Part shown: positions 26,400 through 34,896 of the stretch, piece by piece
How positions within the stretch are numbered: position 1 is the stretch's first letter
How the letters are laid out: the number at the start of each line of letters is the position of its first letter
Origin: Roseibium salinum
GTDB taxonomy: Bacteria > Pseudomonadota > Alphaproteobacteria > Rhizobiales > Stappiaceae
Reading direction: 5' to 3'
Assembly (NCBI RefSeq): GCF_026240905.1
Contig: NZ_JAPEVI010000003.1
Span: forward strand, 4,094,501-4,158,500
Length of the DNA stretch: 64,000 nucleotides
Position numbers and translations under genes: made by a program
The notes under the pieces: model-generated
What the model saw: the letters and a program-made list of their open reading frames with translations, nothing else
Told to the model about the DNA's origin: nothing
Databases searched by the model: none

Positions 26400-27473
26400 A
26401 TGAAGCTGATCGATCATCCCGACAATCCGGTGCCGGAAGGCGCAAGGGCCGGTTTCGTCGAAACGCCCGACGGCGTCAGAATCCGCTACGCCCACTGGCC
26501 GGCCTCCGGCCGGGAGCGCCGCGGCACGGTGACGCTTGTGCAGGGGCGGGCGGAATTCATCGAGAAATATTTCGAGGTGATCGAGGACCTGCGCCGGCGA
26601 GGATTCGCCGTGGTTACCTTCGACTGGCGCGGTCAGGGCGGCTCCCAGCGGCTGACCCGCAATCCGAAGCGCGGACATATTTCGAACTTCCGCAAGTATC
26701 GGCTGGATCTCAGGACGGTTCTGAAAGAGATTTCCCTTGCAAACTATCCGGGGCCGCATTTTGCCCTGGCCCACTCGACCGGCGCTCTGGTGCTCCTATC
26801 CGACAGCCAAAGGCTCAGGACGATGCTGGACCGGGCGGTGATCACCTCGCCGCTGCTCGGCCTGCCTTCGGGCGCATGGGCGCCGAACCTTGTCGCTTCC
26901 GCCCGCAGGTTCCTGCGGAAAGCCACTTTCGGCCTGCTCGGGCAGCCGCCGCTGAAAGCCGGCGCGCGCAGGACCTCAGCGCTTCTCGAAAACATCGGCT
27001 TTCCCGCCGCCCGCATCTTTTCGCTGCTCGGCATGGGCCGGCTTTTCATTCCCGGCGGAAACGCAGAGATCTTCATTCCCTTTGAAACGAACCGCCAGAC
27101 CTCCGACAGGATCCGTTTCGACCGGTTCAACAAGGTGCTGAAACAGGCGCCCGAACTGGGTGTCGGCGCGCCGACGATCGGCTGGCTGAACGCGGCTGCA
27201 AGGACGATGCTGGCGCTGCGGCGGCGAGATGCCGGCCCCAACATGAAGCTTCCCTGCCTCGTGCTGGCAGCAGGCAATGACCGCATCGTCTCAACGCCGG
27301 AGACCGAGGATTTCGTCTCGCGCACCAAAGCCGCCGCTTATGTGGAGATCCCCGGCGCGGCCCATGAACTGATGATGGAACGGGACATCTTCCGCGATCA
27401 GTTCTGGGCGGCGTTTGATGCGTTTGTTCCGGGCGCGGAAGCGGAACAGGAGCTGGAGCGCGCCCGGATCTGA
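26400..27473 (+). CDS. Alpha/beta hydrolase, lysophospholipase/monoacylglycerol-lipase-like (PldB type)
   Basis: A 357-residue Hydrolase_4-type protein. The oxyanion and nucleophile region is LAHSTGALVLL, an AHSTGA variant of GHSxG; the Asp and His are likely in LAAGNDRIVSTP and PGAAHELMME. VVTFDWRGQGGSQRLTRNPKRGHISNF is characteristic of the lysophospholipase group. It acts on a lipid ester by family analogy, but no substrate is shown. No signal peptide is seen, so it is probably cytoplasmic. It converges on the histidinol-phosphatase-like gene. Confidence 0.82.
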   Translation: MKLIDHPDNPVPEGARAGFVETPDGVRIRYAHWPASGRERRGTVTLVQGRAEFIEKYFEVIEDLRRRGFAVVTFDWRGQGGSQRLTRNPKRGHISNFRKYRLDLRTVLKEISLANYPGPHFALAHSTGALVLLSDSQRLRTMLDRAVITSPLLGLPSGAWAPNLVASARRFLRKATFGLLGQPPLKAGARRTSALLENIGFPAARIFSLLGMGRLFIPGGNAEIFIPFETNRQTSDRIRFDRFNKVLKQAPELGVGAPTIGWLNAAARTMLALRRRDAGPNMKLPCLVLAAGNDRIVSTPETEDFVSRTKAAAYVEIPGAAHELMMERDIFRDQFWAAFDAFVPGAEAEQELERARI

Positions 27474-27516
27474 CGGTGGGAAAGCCTGACGGACTGCGAT
27501 CGGACGGCGTCTGGGG

Positions 27517-28320
27517 TCAGGCCTGCCTGGCGAGCTCCCTGAGCAGGGTCTCGTGAAGGCGCGGGTCTCCGGAAGCAAGGATCTGCCCGCCGTCGCAGGG
27601 CGAGCCGCCGGTCCAGGTGGTTACCACCCCGCCGGCACCCTCGATGATCGGCACAAGGGCAACGATGTCGTAGGCTTGCAGGCCGCTTTCGATGACGGCG
27701 TCGCCATGGCCCGCAGCGACCATGCAATAGGCATAGCAGTCCGTGCCGTAGCGGGAGAGCCGGACCGAGGCTTCCACGCGGTCGAAGGCGCCGCGTTCCC
27801 CGTCGGTGAACAGGGCCGGCGTCGTGGTGAAGATCGTCGCCTCCCGAAGTCCGGCGCAAGGGCGGGTCTGAAGCGGTCTCGTTCCCAGCGGGCCGTGATA
27901 CCAGGCCGCCTGGCAATCCCCGGCGAAACGCTCCCCGATATAAGGCTGAACCATCATGCCGAGGCTCGCGGTGCCCCTGGTGCGCAGTCCGATCAGGGTT
28001 CCCCAGGTCGGCAGGCCGGTGATGAAGGCCCGGGTTCCGTCAATCGGGTCAAGCACCCAGACATGCTCGGCGTCCAGATTTTCCGGGCCGTGCTCCTCAC
28101 CCAGAATCCCGTGCTCGGGATAGGTTTCGTTGATGAGCGCCCGCATGGCCGTTTCGCCGTTCCTGTCAGCGACGGTGACCGGATCGAAGCCGGTTTCCCA
28201 CTTGTTGTCGATGGCAAATCCCTGCCGGAAATGGGGCATGATCGCCTTGCTGGCGGCATCGGCAAGCCTGTCCAGGAACGGCGCAAACTCACTTGAACTG
28301 GCAACAGGCAGTTTTGTCAT
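27517..28320 (-). CDS. hisN: Inositol-monophosphatase-family phosphatase, probably histidinol-phosphatase
   Basis: Magnesium-dependent phosphatase of the SuhB/HisN family, 267 residues. Metal-binding motifs are DPVTVADRNGE, GEEHG, WVLDPIDGTRAF and the later GLQAYDIVALVPIIEGAGG. The HisN-type branch is suggested by the short length and the C-terminal sequence, but inositol-1-phosphatase activity cannot be excluded. The start ATG 28320 (MTKLPVASS) is preceded by GGTGGAAG; a longer frame from 28383 has no clear site. It is neighboured by a candidate sRNA. Confidence 0.8.
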   Translation of the reverse strand: MTKLPVASSSEFAPFLDRLADAASKAIMPHFRQGFAIDNKWETGFDPVTVADRNGETAMRALINETYPEHGILGEEHGPENLDAEHVWVLDPIDGTRAFITGLPTWGTLIGLRTRGTASLGMMVQPYIGERFAGDCQAAWYHGPLGTRPLQTRPCAGLREATIFTTTPALFTDGERGAFDRVEASVRLSRYGTDCYAYCMVAAGHGDAVIESGLQAYDIVALVPIIEGAGGVVTTWTGGSPCDGGQILASGDPRLHETLLRELARQA

Positions 28321-28484
28321 CGATCTTCCACCTTGCGGATTGCGGCATTTGCGAATTTGCCGCCTGTATAACCCGTTCTGCAAAAAAATGAATCCGCAAA
28401 TCCGGTTGATTTGCTCATTGTTTGATCAGAAATGTGATCATCGCGGGCTTGACGTTTGTGCAGTGCGATGCGATTTTATTGCAG

Positions 28485-28568
28485 TGCGGTACATTCTATC
28501 GCACCGCCCTCCTTGGGCGTTTCCTCCCTAGACTTGGGCCGCCTCGTCAGAGTGCGGCCTCTTTTTTT
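28485..28568 (+). ncRNA. Candidate trans-acting sRNA, ar14/suhB-type
   Basis: The region between two minus-strand genes ends in a perfect plus-strand terminator (GGCCGC 28537-28542, GCGGCC 28554-28559, then seven T). Before it, a hairpin CGCCC-TCCTT-GGGCG displays a CCTCC-type anti-ribosome-site loop, and a second single-stranded TTTCCTCCC follows. These features and the position beside a SuhB-family gene match the ar14/suhB sRNA family of Rhizobiales. A CTTGAC box lies at 28448-28453. The 5' end is approximate. Confidence 0.65.
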
Positions 28569-28577
28569 ATGCTGCTT

Positions 28578-29498
28578 TTATTCTGCGGCGATTGGATCGG
28601 CGTGCAATGCCGCATCGGGCATCGACGTGAGTTCGCGGGCGAATGCGCGCAGGTCATGGAACAGAGTGCCGAACCCGGCGGAGGGCTGGTGAGTTGCCTC
28701 GTCCATGTAGAGACCGCGGTTGATCTCGATTTGCAGGGCATGCAGGCCGCTTGCCGGCCGGCCGTAATGCTCGGTGATGAAGCCGCCCGCATAGGGTTTG
28801 TTGCGTGAGACGCTGTAACCCATGTTCTTGAGGACGGAGCAGGCGAATTCCGTCAGGTCGCTGCCGCAGCTCGTGCCGTACCGGTCGCCCAGGATGAAGT
28901 CCGGCCGTGTGTCGGTCGTCTGGCATTTCACGCTGGACGGCATTGAGTGGCAATCGATCAGAACCGCATAGCCGAAGGTGACGTGGGTCTGGGCCAGCAG
29001 CCGCCGCAAGGTCGAATGGTAGGGCTTGTAGATTTCCTCGACCCGGTGCAGCGCTTCGTCGACAGGCAGCTTGTGGCGGTAGATCTCGTAGTTTTCGCTG
29101 ACGATCCGCGCGACCGTGCCGAGGCCGCCCGCCACCCTGATGGACCGGACGTTGGCATAGGTGGGCAGCCGGCCCTCGAACATCTTGGGGTCGAGCTCAT
29201 AAGGCTCCCGGTTCACATCCAGATAGGCTCTTGGAAAATGCGCCCGCAGAAGCGGCGCGCCCAGGGGAACGACATGGGAGAACAGATCATCCACATAAGC
29301 GTCTTCGGAGCGGCGGATGGTGATTTCGTTCAGGCGGGAGGAGGCCAGGAAGCTTCTGGAATACTGGCGGCCCGAATGCGGGGAATTGAAGATGTACGGA
29401 ATGCGCTGATCTGCAGGACAAAGAACTTCAAACGCCGGAAAGCCGTTAAAATCGGCTTCGAAGGGTGCGCGTGAAGAGGGCTGCCTGTCGTCCGTCAA
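28578..29498 (-). CDS. N-formylglutamate amidohydrolase-family enzyme (first of two)
   Basis: A 306-residue zinc-type amidohydrolase of the FGase family (PF05013), which releases formate from N-formyl-glutamate or related acids. Recognisable parts are NSPHSGRQYS near the start, VDDLFSHVVPLGAPLLRAHFPRAYLDVNREPYELDP in the middle, LIDCHSMPS, and HYGRPASGLHALQIEINRGLYMDE. It lies upstream of cpdR in divergent orientation, an arrangement seen repeatedly in Rhizobiales. A second, more distant member is at 34897. A role in histidine breakdown is not supported by neighbours. Confidence 0.88.
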   Translation of the reverse strand: MTDDRQPSSRAPFEADFNGFPAFEVLCPADQRIPYIFNSPHSGRQYSRSFLASSRLNEITIRRSEDAYVDDLFSHVVPLGAPLLRAHFPRAYLDVNREPYELDPKMFEGRLPTYANVRSIRVAGGLGTVARIVSENYEIYRHKLPVDEALHRVEEIYKPYHSTLRRLLAQTHVTFGYAVLIDCHSMPSSVKCQTTDTRPDFILGDRYGTSCGSDLTEFACSVLKNMGYSVSRNKPYAGGFITEHYGRPASGLHALQIEINRGLYMDEATHQPSAGFGTLFHDLRAFARELTSMPDAALHADPIAAE

Positions 29499-29679
29499 AT
29501 GGGGTGTCCCTTTTTTGTTGGCCTCTATCGTGCCAAGGAATCAACACGCAGTCCACAGTGATGATATCAAAAGCTCAGGAGAACCAATTCTCCCTATCAT
29601 TCTGTGGAATTCGAGCTATAACCGGCTGTAAGGAAACCCGAACAGCCAACATTCAAATCGAGGGAAATGGTCGTCTGCG

Positions 29680-30039
29680 ATGTCGCGTATCCTGCTTGCC
29701 GAAGATGATAATGACATGCGCCGCTTTCTGGCAAAGGCGCTGGAGAATGCCGGGCATGAGGTCGTGTCGTTCGATAACGGCAAAAGCGCATATGACCGCC
29801 TGTGCGAAGAGCCGTTTTCGCTCCTCCTGACCGATATCGTGATGCCGGAAATGGACGGAATCGAACTGGCGCGCCGCGCGACGGAACTCGATCCGGACCT
29901 GAAGGTCATGTTCATCACCGGCTTTGCGGCCGTGGCTCTCAATCCCGAATCGAATGCTCCCAAGGATGCCAAGGTGCTGTCAAAACCCTTCCATCTGAAG
30001 GACTTGGTGCAGGAGGTCGAGCGCATGCTGGCCGCCTGA
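29680..30039 (+). CDS. cpdR: CpdR-type single-domain response regulator
   Basis: A 119-residue receiver-only protein. The acidic pair DD (9-10), phosphorylatable D52 in LLLTDIVMPEMDG, and the lysine of SKPFHLKDLV are present. The sequence is highly characteristic of CpdR (RILLAEDDNDMRRFLAKALE..., FITGFAAVALNPES). In Caulobacter and Sinorhizobium unphosphorylated CpdR recruits ClpXP to the cell pole and drives regulated proteolysis of CtrA. It lies in the short stretch before tRNA-Val and is transcribed away from the FGase gene. Confidence 0.93.
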   Translation: MSRILLAEDDNDMRRFLAKALENAGHEVVSFDNGKSAYDRLCEEPFSLLLTDIVMPEMDGIELARRATELDPDLKVMFITGFAAVALNPESNAPKDAKVLSKPFHLKDLVQEVERMLAA

Positions 30040-30103
30040 CGGCGGTCTTAAACAGGCATGCGCGCCGGACGGTTGAAATTTTGACGGTTCGGTGAAAAGG
30101 GGG

Positions 30104-30132
30104 TTGCACAGACTGGCGTTCCCCGCTATATC
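30104..30132 (+). promoter_or_regulatory. Promoter of tRNA-Val
   Basis: TTGCAC (30104-30109), a 17-base spacer and TATATC (30127-30132), the stable-RNA promoter style of Rhizobiales. Transcription would start about 35 bases before the mature tRNA. Confidence 0.65.
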
Positions 30133-30175
30133 GCACTCCACCACGGCGCTGAGGCGCCGGACTACCGAGAATTTC

Positions 30176-30250
30176 GGGCGTGTAGCTCAGCGGGAGAGCA
30201 CTTCGTTGACATCGAAGGGGTCACAGGTTCAATCCCTGTCACGCCCACCA
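30176..30250 (+). tRNA. tRNA-Val (anticodon GAC)
   Basis: The seven-base acceptor stem GGGCGTG pairs with CACGCCC, and the discriminator A and an encoded CCA end the sequence. The anticodon stem CTTCG/CGAAG encloses the loop TTGACAT, with anticodon GAC at 30208-30210 reading GUC. The T arm has CAGG-TTCAATC-CCTG. Size is 75 nt with CCA. Confidence 0.97.
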
Positions 30251-30341
30251 TTATTGCGCTGATTGAAGGTTCATGAAGCGTGGGTTGATCACAAGTCAGG
30301 CGCATGAGAATGCTGCTGCTTGGTGACCGGCCAGGAGGATG

Positions 30342-30369
30342 TGAGCGCCTTTGGCGCTCATTTGGTTTT
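30342..30369 (+). terminator. Hairpin with T-rich tail between tRNA-Val and rpmJ
   Basis: TGAGCGCC (30342-30349), loop TTT, then GGCGCTCA (30353-30360), followed by TTTGGTTTT. It probably terminates the tRNA transcript, and it lies in the possible leader of rpmJ. Confidence 0.6.
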
Positions 30370-30401
30370 AGAGAAGCAGGACCCTCACGGGGGACAGTGA
30401 C

Positions 30402-30527
30402 ATGAAGATCAAGAACTCGCTCAAATCGCTGATGGCCCGTCACCGCGAGAACCGCATGGTTCGCCGGAAAGGCCGCGTCTACATCATCAACAAGAAAAAC
30501 CCGCGTTTCAAAGCACGCCAGGGCTGA
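30402..30527 (+). CDS. rpmJ: 50S ribosomal protein L36 (zinc-free form)
   Basis: A 41-codon gene starting at ATG 30402 after GGGGGACAGTGAC. The product opens [19 protein letters not shown] and ends [12 protein letters not shown]. It is highly basic and has no cysteine, so it is the C-minus (YkgO-like) form that does not need zinc; alphaproteobacteria usually have this form. It is a single, separately transcribed gene and ends at TGA 30525-30527. Confidence 0.93.
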   Translation: MKIKNSLKSLMARHRENRMVRRKGRVYIINKKNPRFKARQG

Positions 30528-30690
30528 TCTTGCTGCTGCGCAACGCGCTGCGGGGAACCTGAAAAATCCTTTCCGGGTGAAGCGGTTAGACCGCAGACCC
30601 GTGGGAATTTCGGGCCGCGGCGGCCAAAGCGCACGAAGATGTGTCAAATTCCCCGATTGACCGCCGCATTCAACGACCCATAATCGTTGA

Positions 30691-31356
30691 ATGCGGATTT
30701 TTGTACTTGCCCTTCTCTATGCGCTGAGCGCGGCGATCGCCACTGCACAACCGGTGCCGGATCTCGGCCCGAATGCCGAGCCGCCGTCTGCGGACGACTT
30801 CAGCAGCCCGTTGCCGGAAGATCAGCCGGAAGAGGGCGGCGAGGTGGTTGTCGAGGAAGCCGAACCGGGCGAGGAAGAGTCGCGCCTTGACGCGCTCTAT
30901 TCCGAACTGGCCAAGGCGGAGTCGCCCCAGGCCGCGGAGCGCATTGCCCGGCAGATCCAGATGCTCTGGATAGAGTCTGGCAGCGACACGGTCGACGTGC
31001 TCATGTCTCGCGCTGGGAAAGCCATCCAGGCAGACGAATTCGGCCTGGCGCTCGATCTTCTCGACGTCGTGGTGCTCATGAAGCCCTCCTATGCCGAAGG
31101 CTGGAACCGGCGGGCGACCGTTCACTACATGCGCGAGGACTTCGGCAAGTCCCTGGTCGATATCGAGCGCACGCTCTCGCTTGAACCCCGCCATTGGGGC
31201 GCCCTGTCCGGACTGGCCATCATCCAGCGCCGCCTGGGCTTCGAAACTGAATCGCTGACGACATTCAGACGGGCGCTTGAGGTTCATCCCGGGCTTGAGA
31301 ACGCCACGAAGGCGATCGAGGATCTGCAAAAAGGAGCCGAGGGCGAGCCGGTTTGA
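30691..31356 (+). CDS. Exported TPR-containing protein, function unknown
   Basis: A 221-residue protein with a signal peptide (FVLALLYALSAAIATAQ, cleavage near residue 19), an acidic low-complexity stretch to about 65 (many Glu, Asp and Pro), and three tetratricopeptide-like helix pairs about 90-210 (IQADEFGLALDLLDVVVLMKPSYAEGWNRRATVHYM...). TPRs usually hold other proteins together; no partner is evident. It is located 164 bases after rpmJ and directly upstream of an alpha/beta hydrolase. Confidence 0.8.
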   Translation: MRIFVLALLYALSAAIATAQPVPDLGPNAEPPSADDFSSPLPEDQPEEGGEVVVEEAEPGEEESRLDALYSELAKAESPQAAERIARQIQMLWIESGSDTVDVLMSRAGKAIQADEFGLALDLLDVVVLMKPSYAEGWNRRATVHYMREDFGKSLVDIERTLSLEPRHWGALSGLAIIQRRLGFETESLTTFRRALEVHPGLENATKAIEDLQKGAEGEPV

Positions 31357-31438
31357 GGTCCTGCCTTTTCTGCCTCATCCTGCCATTGCACCCGACTGCC
31401 GCAGAATGGCCGGCTTTCCGCGCCATGGCTCTTGATCG

Positions 31439-32455
31439 ATGACAACCGGTATCGTTCTGTTCTTCCCTGTCGCGCTTGCGTGTCTGGCCGCCGCCTATAC
31501 GGCCTGGCGATCCGGGCGAATATCCGCTCAGTCGAAACCTGACGGCTCCTTTGCCGTCGTCGACGGGGTGAAGCTGCATTATCATTTTGTTTCGGCCGGT
31601 GAAGGCAACCAGGACAAGCCGGTGCTGGTGTTTCTCCATGGAGCCGGTGGCAACGCTTACGATACCAAACTGGCGTTTCTGGAAGCGTTTCGCGGCCGCT
31701 ACCCGCTGCTTTTCCCCGACCGGCCAGGTCTTGGGCACTCCGACAGAAGATCTCCCGAACACAATTCGCCGGCCGGGCAGGCACAGGCGATCGCCGCGTT
31801 GCTCGAGCATCTGGATATCAGGTCCGCCATTGTGATCGGCCATTCTTTCGGCAGCGCCGTTGCGGCCGCCCTGGGACTTGTCGCCCCGGAGCGGGTCAAG
31901 GGCCTCGCCTTCCTGGCGCCGGCGGCCTATCCGTGGCCAGGCGGTGTCACCTGGTATCACACCGTTGCCGCCTTGCCGGTCATCGGCCCGCTGTTCTGCC
32001 GGACTGTGACCCTGCCGGTTGCCGAACGGATGGCGGCCCGCGCCATCGAAGTGACCTTTCATCCCGATCCGCCGCCCTCCGGCTACGCGACCGCGATCAG
32101 GCTGCCGCTCCTGTTCCGCCCAGGTAGTTTCAGAGCCAACTCAAGTGATATTGCAGCATTGAACGGGGCGCTGGCGGAGCAATCGAAACGGCACACGGCC
32201 TTGAGGCAACCGGCGCTGATCGTCACCGGAACCGAAGACACGATCGTCTGGCCGTCTATTCACAGCGAAGGTTTGCTGAAAGACCTGCCGAATGCGGAAC
32301 TGCTGGTGCTCGACAATGCCGGCCACATGCCGCATCACACGCATACAAATGAGATTGTCCCGGCGCTGGAGAGGCTGGCCGCCCGCGTGCAGGAAGACGC
32401 GGCGGAGACCGGCGGAGCTCGGCAACCGGCTCGAGGCCAGCCGGAGCCGGCCTGA
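31439..32455 (+). CDS. Alpha/beta hydrolase with N-terminal membrane anchor
   Basis: A 338-residue protein beginning with a hydrophobic segment (GIVLFFPVALACLAAAYTAW) that is probably an uncleaved anchor. The hydrolase core has the oxyanion HGAGG, the nucleophile elbow GHSFGSA and a C-terminal His in LDNAGHMPHH; GTEDTIVWP supplies the acid residue. Family relatives are haloalkane-dehalogenase/esterase-like enzymes, but the substrate is unknown. It follows the TPR gene in the same direction and ends 61 bases before a bidirectional terminator. Confidence 0.8.
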   Translation: MTTGIVLFFPVALACLAAAYTAWRSGRISAQSKPDGSFAVVDGVKLHYHFVSAGEGNQDKPVLVFLHGAGGNAYDTKLAFLEAFRGRYPLLFPDRPGLGHSDRRSPEHNSPAGQAQAIAALLEHLDIRSAIVIGHSFGSAVAAALGLVAPERVKGLAFLAPAAYPWPGGVTWYHTVAALPVIGPLFCRTVTLPVAERMAARAIEVTFHPDPPPSGYATAIRLPLLFRPGSFRANSSDIAALNGALAEQSKRHTALRQPALIVTGTEDTIVWPSIHSEGLLKDLPNAELLVLDNAGHMPHHTHTNEIVPALERLAARVQEDAAETGGARQPARGQPEPA

Positions 32456-32516
32456 TAAATCTCTCCGTCCCCGGTGCAGGCCGTTCCTCGCCGAAATGCT
32501 CTATTTCTGCCGAGAC

Positions 32517-32548
32517 AAAAAAGACGGCCGATGGCCGCCTTTTGTTTT
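32517..32548. terminator. Bidirectional terminator between the alpha/beta hydrolase and pyk
   Basis: AAAAGACGGCC / GGCCGCCTTTT is an 11-bp stem with one mismatch and a GAT loop, flanked by an A run on the left and GTTTT on the right. It serves both convergent genes. Confidence 0.75.
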
Positions 32549-32562
32549 AAACGATTAGGATG

Positions 32563-33999
32563 TCAAATCCCGCCCTGACCGTCATTGCCGACAAAGGCAA
32601 TCCGCAGCATGTTGGTCGATCCCGGCGTCCCGAAGGGCACGCCCGCGGTTACGATGATGCGCTGGCCCGGCTTTGCGAACTCCTCCGAAAAGGAGATGCG
32701 GCAGGCGCGGTCGATCATGTCTTCCTCGTTGGCGGCGTCCTCACTGACAACGCAGTGCAGGCCCCATCCGAGAGACAGCCGGCGGGCGGTGGCCATTACC
32801 GGCGAGAGCACAATGACGGGGCAGGCGGGCCGCTCGCGGGAGGCGCGCAGGCCGGTCGCGCCCGAGGTCGTGTAGCAGACGACCGCTGCCAGATTGAGCG
32901 TCTCTGCGATCTGGCGGGCCGCGGCGGAGATCGCATCGGCTCCTGTCGCTTCCGGTTCGGTCCGCTGCGCATAGATGATGTTGCGGTAGTTGCTGTCCTG
33001 TTCGACCTGATGGGCGATCTTGTCCATCGTCGTCACAGCTTCGATCGGATAATCGCCGGCGGCTGATTCGGCCGACAGCATGACCGCATCGGCACCTTCG
33101 AACACCGCCGTTGCGACGTCGGAGACTTCCGCGCGGGTCGGGACCGGAGAGGAAATCATCGATTCCAGCATCTGCGTTGCAATGACGACCGGCTTGCCGG
33201 CACGGCGGCAGGCGCGGGTGATGCGCTTCTGCAGTCCGGGGACCTGCTCCAGCGGCATTTCCACGCCAAGATCGCCGCGGGCGACCATGACGGCGTCGGA
33301 AAGCTCGATGATTTCATCGAGGCGCCCGATGGCCTGCGGCTTCTCGATCTTGGCAAGAACGCCGGCGCGGCCGCGGGTGATCTTGCGGACCTCGGCCAGG
33401 TCGTCCGGGCGCTGAACGAAGGACAGCGCGACCCAATCGACATTCTGGTCGAGCGCCGCGATGAGGTCCTTGTGATCCTTGTCCGTCATCGCGCTGGTCG
33501 CGATCTCGGTATCCGGAACACTGATGCCCTTGCGGTCGGACAGCTTGCCGCCGACGATCACTTCCGTCACGGCCCGTGTCCGGGTCGCTTCGACGACTTT
33601 CAGCTGGACCTTGCCGTCATCCAGCAGCAGCCGGTGACCGGGCTCAAGCGCTTCCAGAATTTCAGGATGTGGAAGATGGACGCGGTTGACGTCGCCGCCG
33701 GATGTGTCGGCGTCCAGCGCAAAGCTTGCGCCGTTCTCCAGCATGACCGGGCCGTTTGCAAAAGTCCCCACGCGCAGTTTCGGCCCCTGAAGGTCGGCCA
33801 GAATACCAATCGGCCGTCCGACCTTGCCCTCGACAGAACGGATGCGTTCGACAAGCATCTTCAGACGATCATGATCCGTATGGCTCATGTTGATGCGGAA
33901 TACATCCGCACCGGAGCGATACAATTTTTCGATGATGTCTTGTTCTGAGGAGGAGGGTCCGAGAGTTGCTAGAATCTTGACTCGCCGGTTACGCCTCAT
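32563..33999 (-). CDS. pyk: Pyruvate kinase
   Basis: Last step of glycolysis, phosphoenolpyruvate plus ADP to pyruvate plus ATP; 478 residues. Diagnostic features are RVKILATLGPSS at the start, RINMSHTDHD, the active-site lysine in AKIEKPQAI, VMVARGDLGVEMPLEQVPGLQKRI and VVCYTTSGATG in the C-terminal domain. Its ATG overlaps the stop of the upstream DUF1036 gene by four bases (ATGA), so the two are translationally coupled. This gene pair is conserved across Rhizobiales. Confidence 0.96.
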   Translation of the reverse strand: MRRNRRVKILATLGPSSSEQDIIEKLYRSGADVFRINMSHTDHDRLKMLVERIRSVEGKVGRPIGILADLQGPKLRVGTFANGPVMLENGASFALDADTSGGDVNRVHLPHPEILEALEPGHRLLLDDGKVQLKVVEATRTRAVTEVIVGGKLSDRKGISVPDTEIATSAMTDKDHKDLIAALDQNVDWVALSFVQRPDDLAEVRKITRGRAGVLAKIEKPQAIGRLDEIIELSDAVMVARGDLGVEMPLEQVPGLQKRITRACRRAGKPVVIATQMLESMISSPVPTRAEVSDVATAVFEGADAVMLSAESAAGDYPIEAVTTMDKIAHQVEQDSNYRNIIYAQRTEPEATGADAISAAARQIAETLNLAAVVCYTTSGATGLRASRERPACPVIVLSPVMATARRLSLGWGLHCVVSEDAANEEDMIDRACRISFSEEFAKPGQRIIVTAGVPFGTPGSTNMLRIAFVGNDGQGGI

Positions 34000-34433
34000 C
34001 GCCCACCTGTTCCCTGTTGCACGGGTTCGGTCAGCTGGACAGTCCAGCTGCTCTGTTCTCCCGTGTCGATTTCAAAAAAGCCTGTCCGCTCAAAGCCTCG
34101 AGCTACACAGTCCGCAATCCCGCGAATGGTGAATTCCTTTTCCCGGGTGCACATGAATGCCCGGCCGCCCCATTCGCCGAATTGGTCGTAATCAACTGCG
34201 TAGATGTAATAGTATCGTGACACAAGAGCCCCTGGTACCAGCGTCTCGCAGGAGTTGGAGGAAAGGTTCCACCATCCTTCGGTGACCCACTCGGTCTTGT
34301 CCTTGTAACCGATGGCCACGCCAACCTGGCTGTCGGTCTTGTTGCAGAGCCGCAGGTCAGCCTTCGCTTCGTCGCTGATTGCCGGGAGAATGAATAGGGC
34401 CAGAAGCCCGGCATAGACAGCTTTCATGGGCAT
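33996..34433 (-). CDS. DUF1036 exported protein
   Basis: A 145-residue protein of a conserved rhizobial family of unknown function. It has a signal peptide (AVYAGLLALFILPAISDEAKA) and a mature domain with LRLCNKTDSQVGVAIGYKD, GWWNLSSNSCETLVPG, YYYIYAVDYD and FMCTREKEFTIRGI, where the cysteines are probably disulfide-linked. The start is uncertain: ATG at 34427, 34433 (used here), 34484 or a long form from 34550 are all possible, and the ribosome sites are weak. The stop overlaps the pyk start. Confidence 0.82.
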   Translation of the reverse strand: MPMKAVYAGLLALFILPAISDEAKADLRLCNKTDSQVGVAIGYKDKTEWVTEGWWNLSSNSCETLVPGALVSRYYYIYAVDYDQFGEWGGRAFMCTREKEFTIRGIADCVARGFERTGFFEIDTGEQSSWTVQLTEPVQQGTGGR

Positions 34434-34896
34434 GCCAATACGTGCCCGAAACCTGCCCTGGTACCGTTCCCCAACCTCAAACATATGCAGTCGTTCACTT
34501 TGCTGCTTTACAGACATTCGCTTTTTGCGTTGGCAAGCGTGTCTTGTCAACGTCGTTAACAGGATTCAGGGGAGCTTTCGCCCAACCTTCTCTCCGCATA
34601 CCGCTCAAACATTTCTGTCCAGAATATCGGCTATACCTCCTTTGAGGTCAGAAATGGGGCGGGAACATGACCGAATACGTTCTGATAAAATTTAGCGGCT
34701 AATAAATCGTATATAAAGGCGTATAACCCTCGGTGATATAACCGTTATCTCCCCGTATGCCGCCTGGGGTCGACCCCTGTGGGGTGCGTCGATTCGCCGG
34801 GGAGCCGGTGCATTCCGACTTGGTTCCTGAAGCAGATTGCCTTAAATCTGTCCGCCCGTGACGCCTCAATCCCCTGACCTTTTCACGAAGCGAGAA
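34434..34896. other. Intergenic region upstream of DUF1036 and the second FGase gene, structured leader possible
   Basis: About 460 bases without a convincing gene. The middle (34650-34735) is distinctly A/T-rich (TAATAAATCGTATATAAAGG), suitable for divergent promoters. Right of it, GGGGTCGACCCC (about 34768-34779) is a perfect palindrome and further GC-rich complementary segments follow (CCCCTGTGGGG, CGCCGGGGAGCCGG), then CAGATTGCCTTAAATCTG near 34833. A structured mRNA leader for the FGase gene is possible but not identified. Confidence 0.4.
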
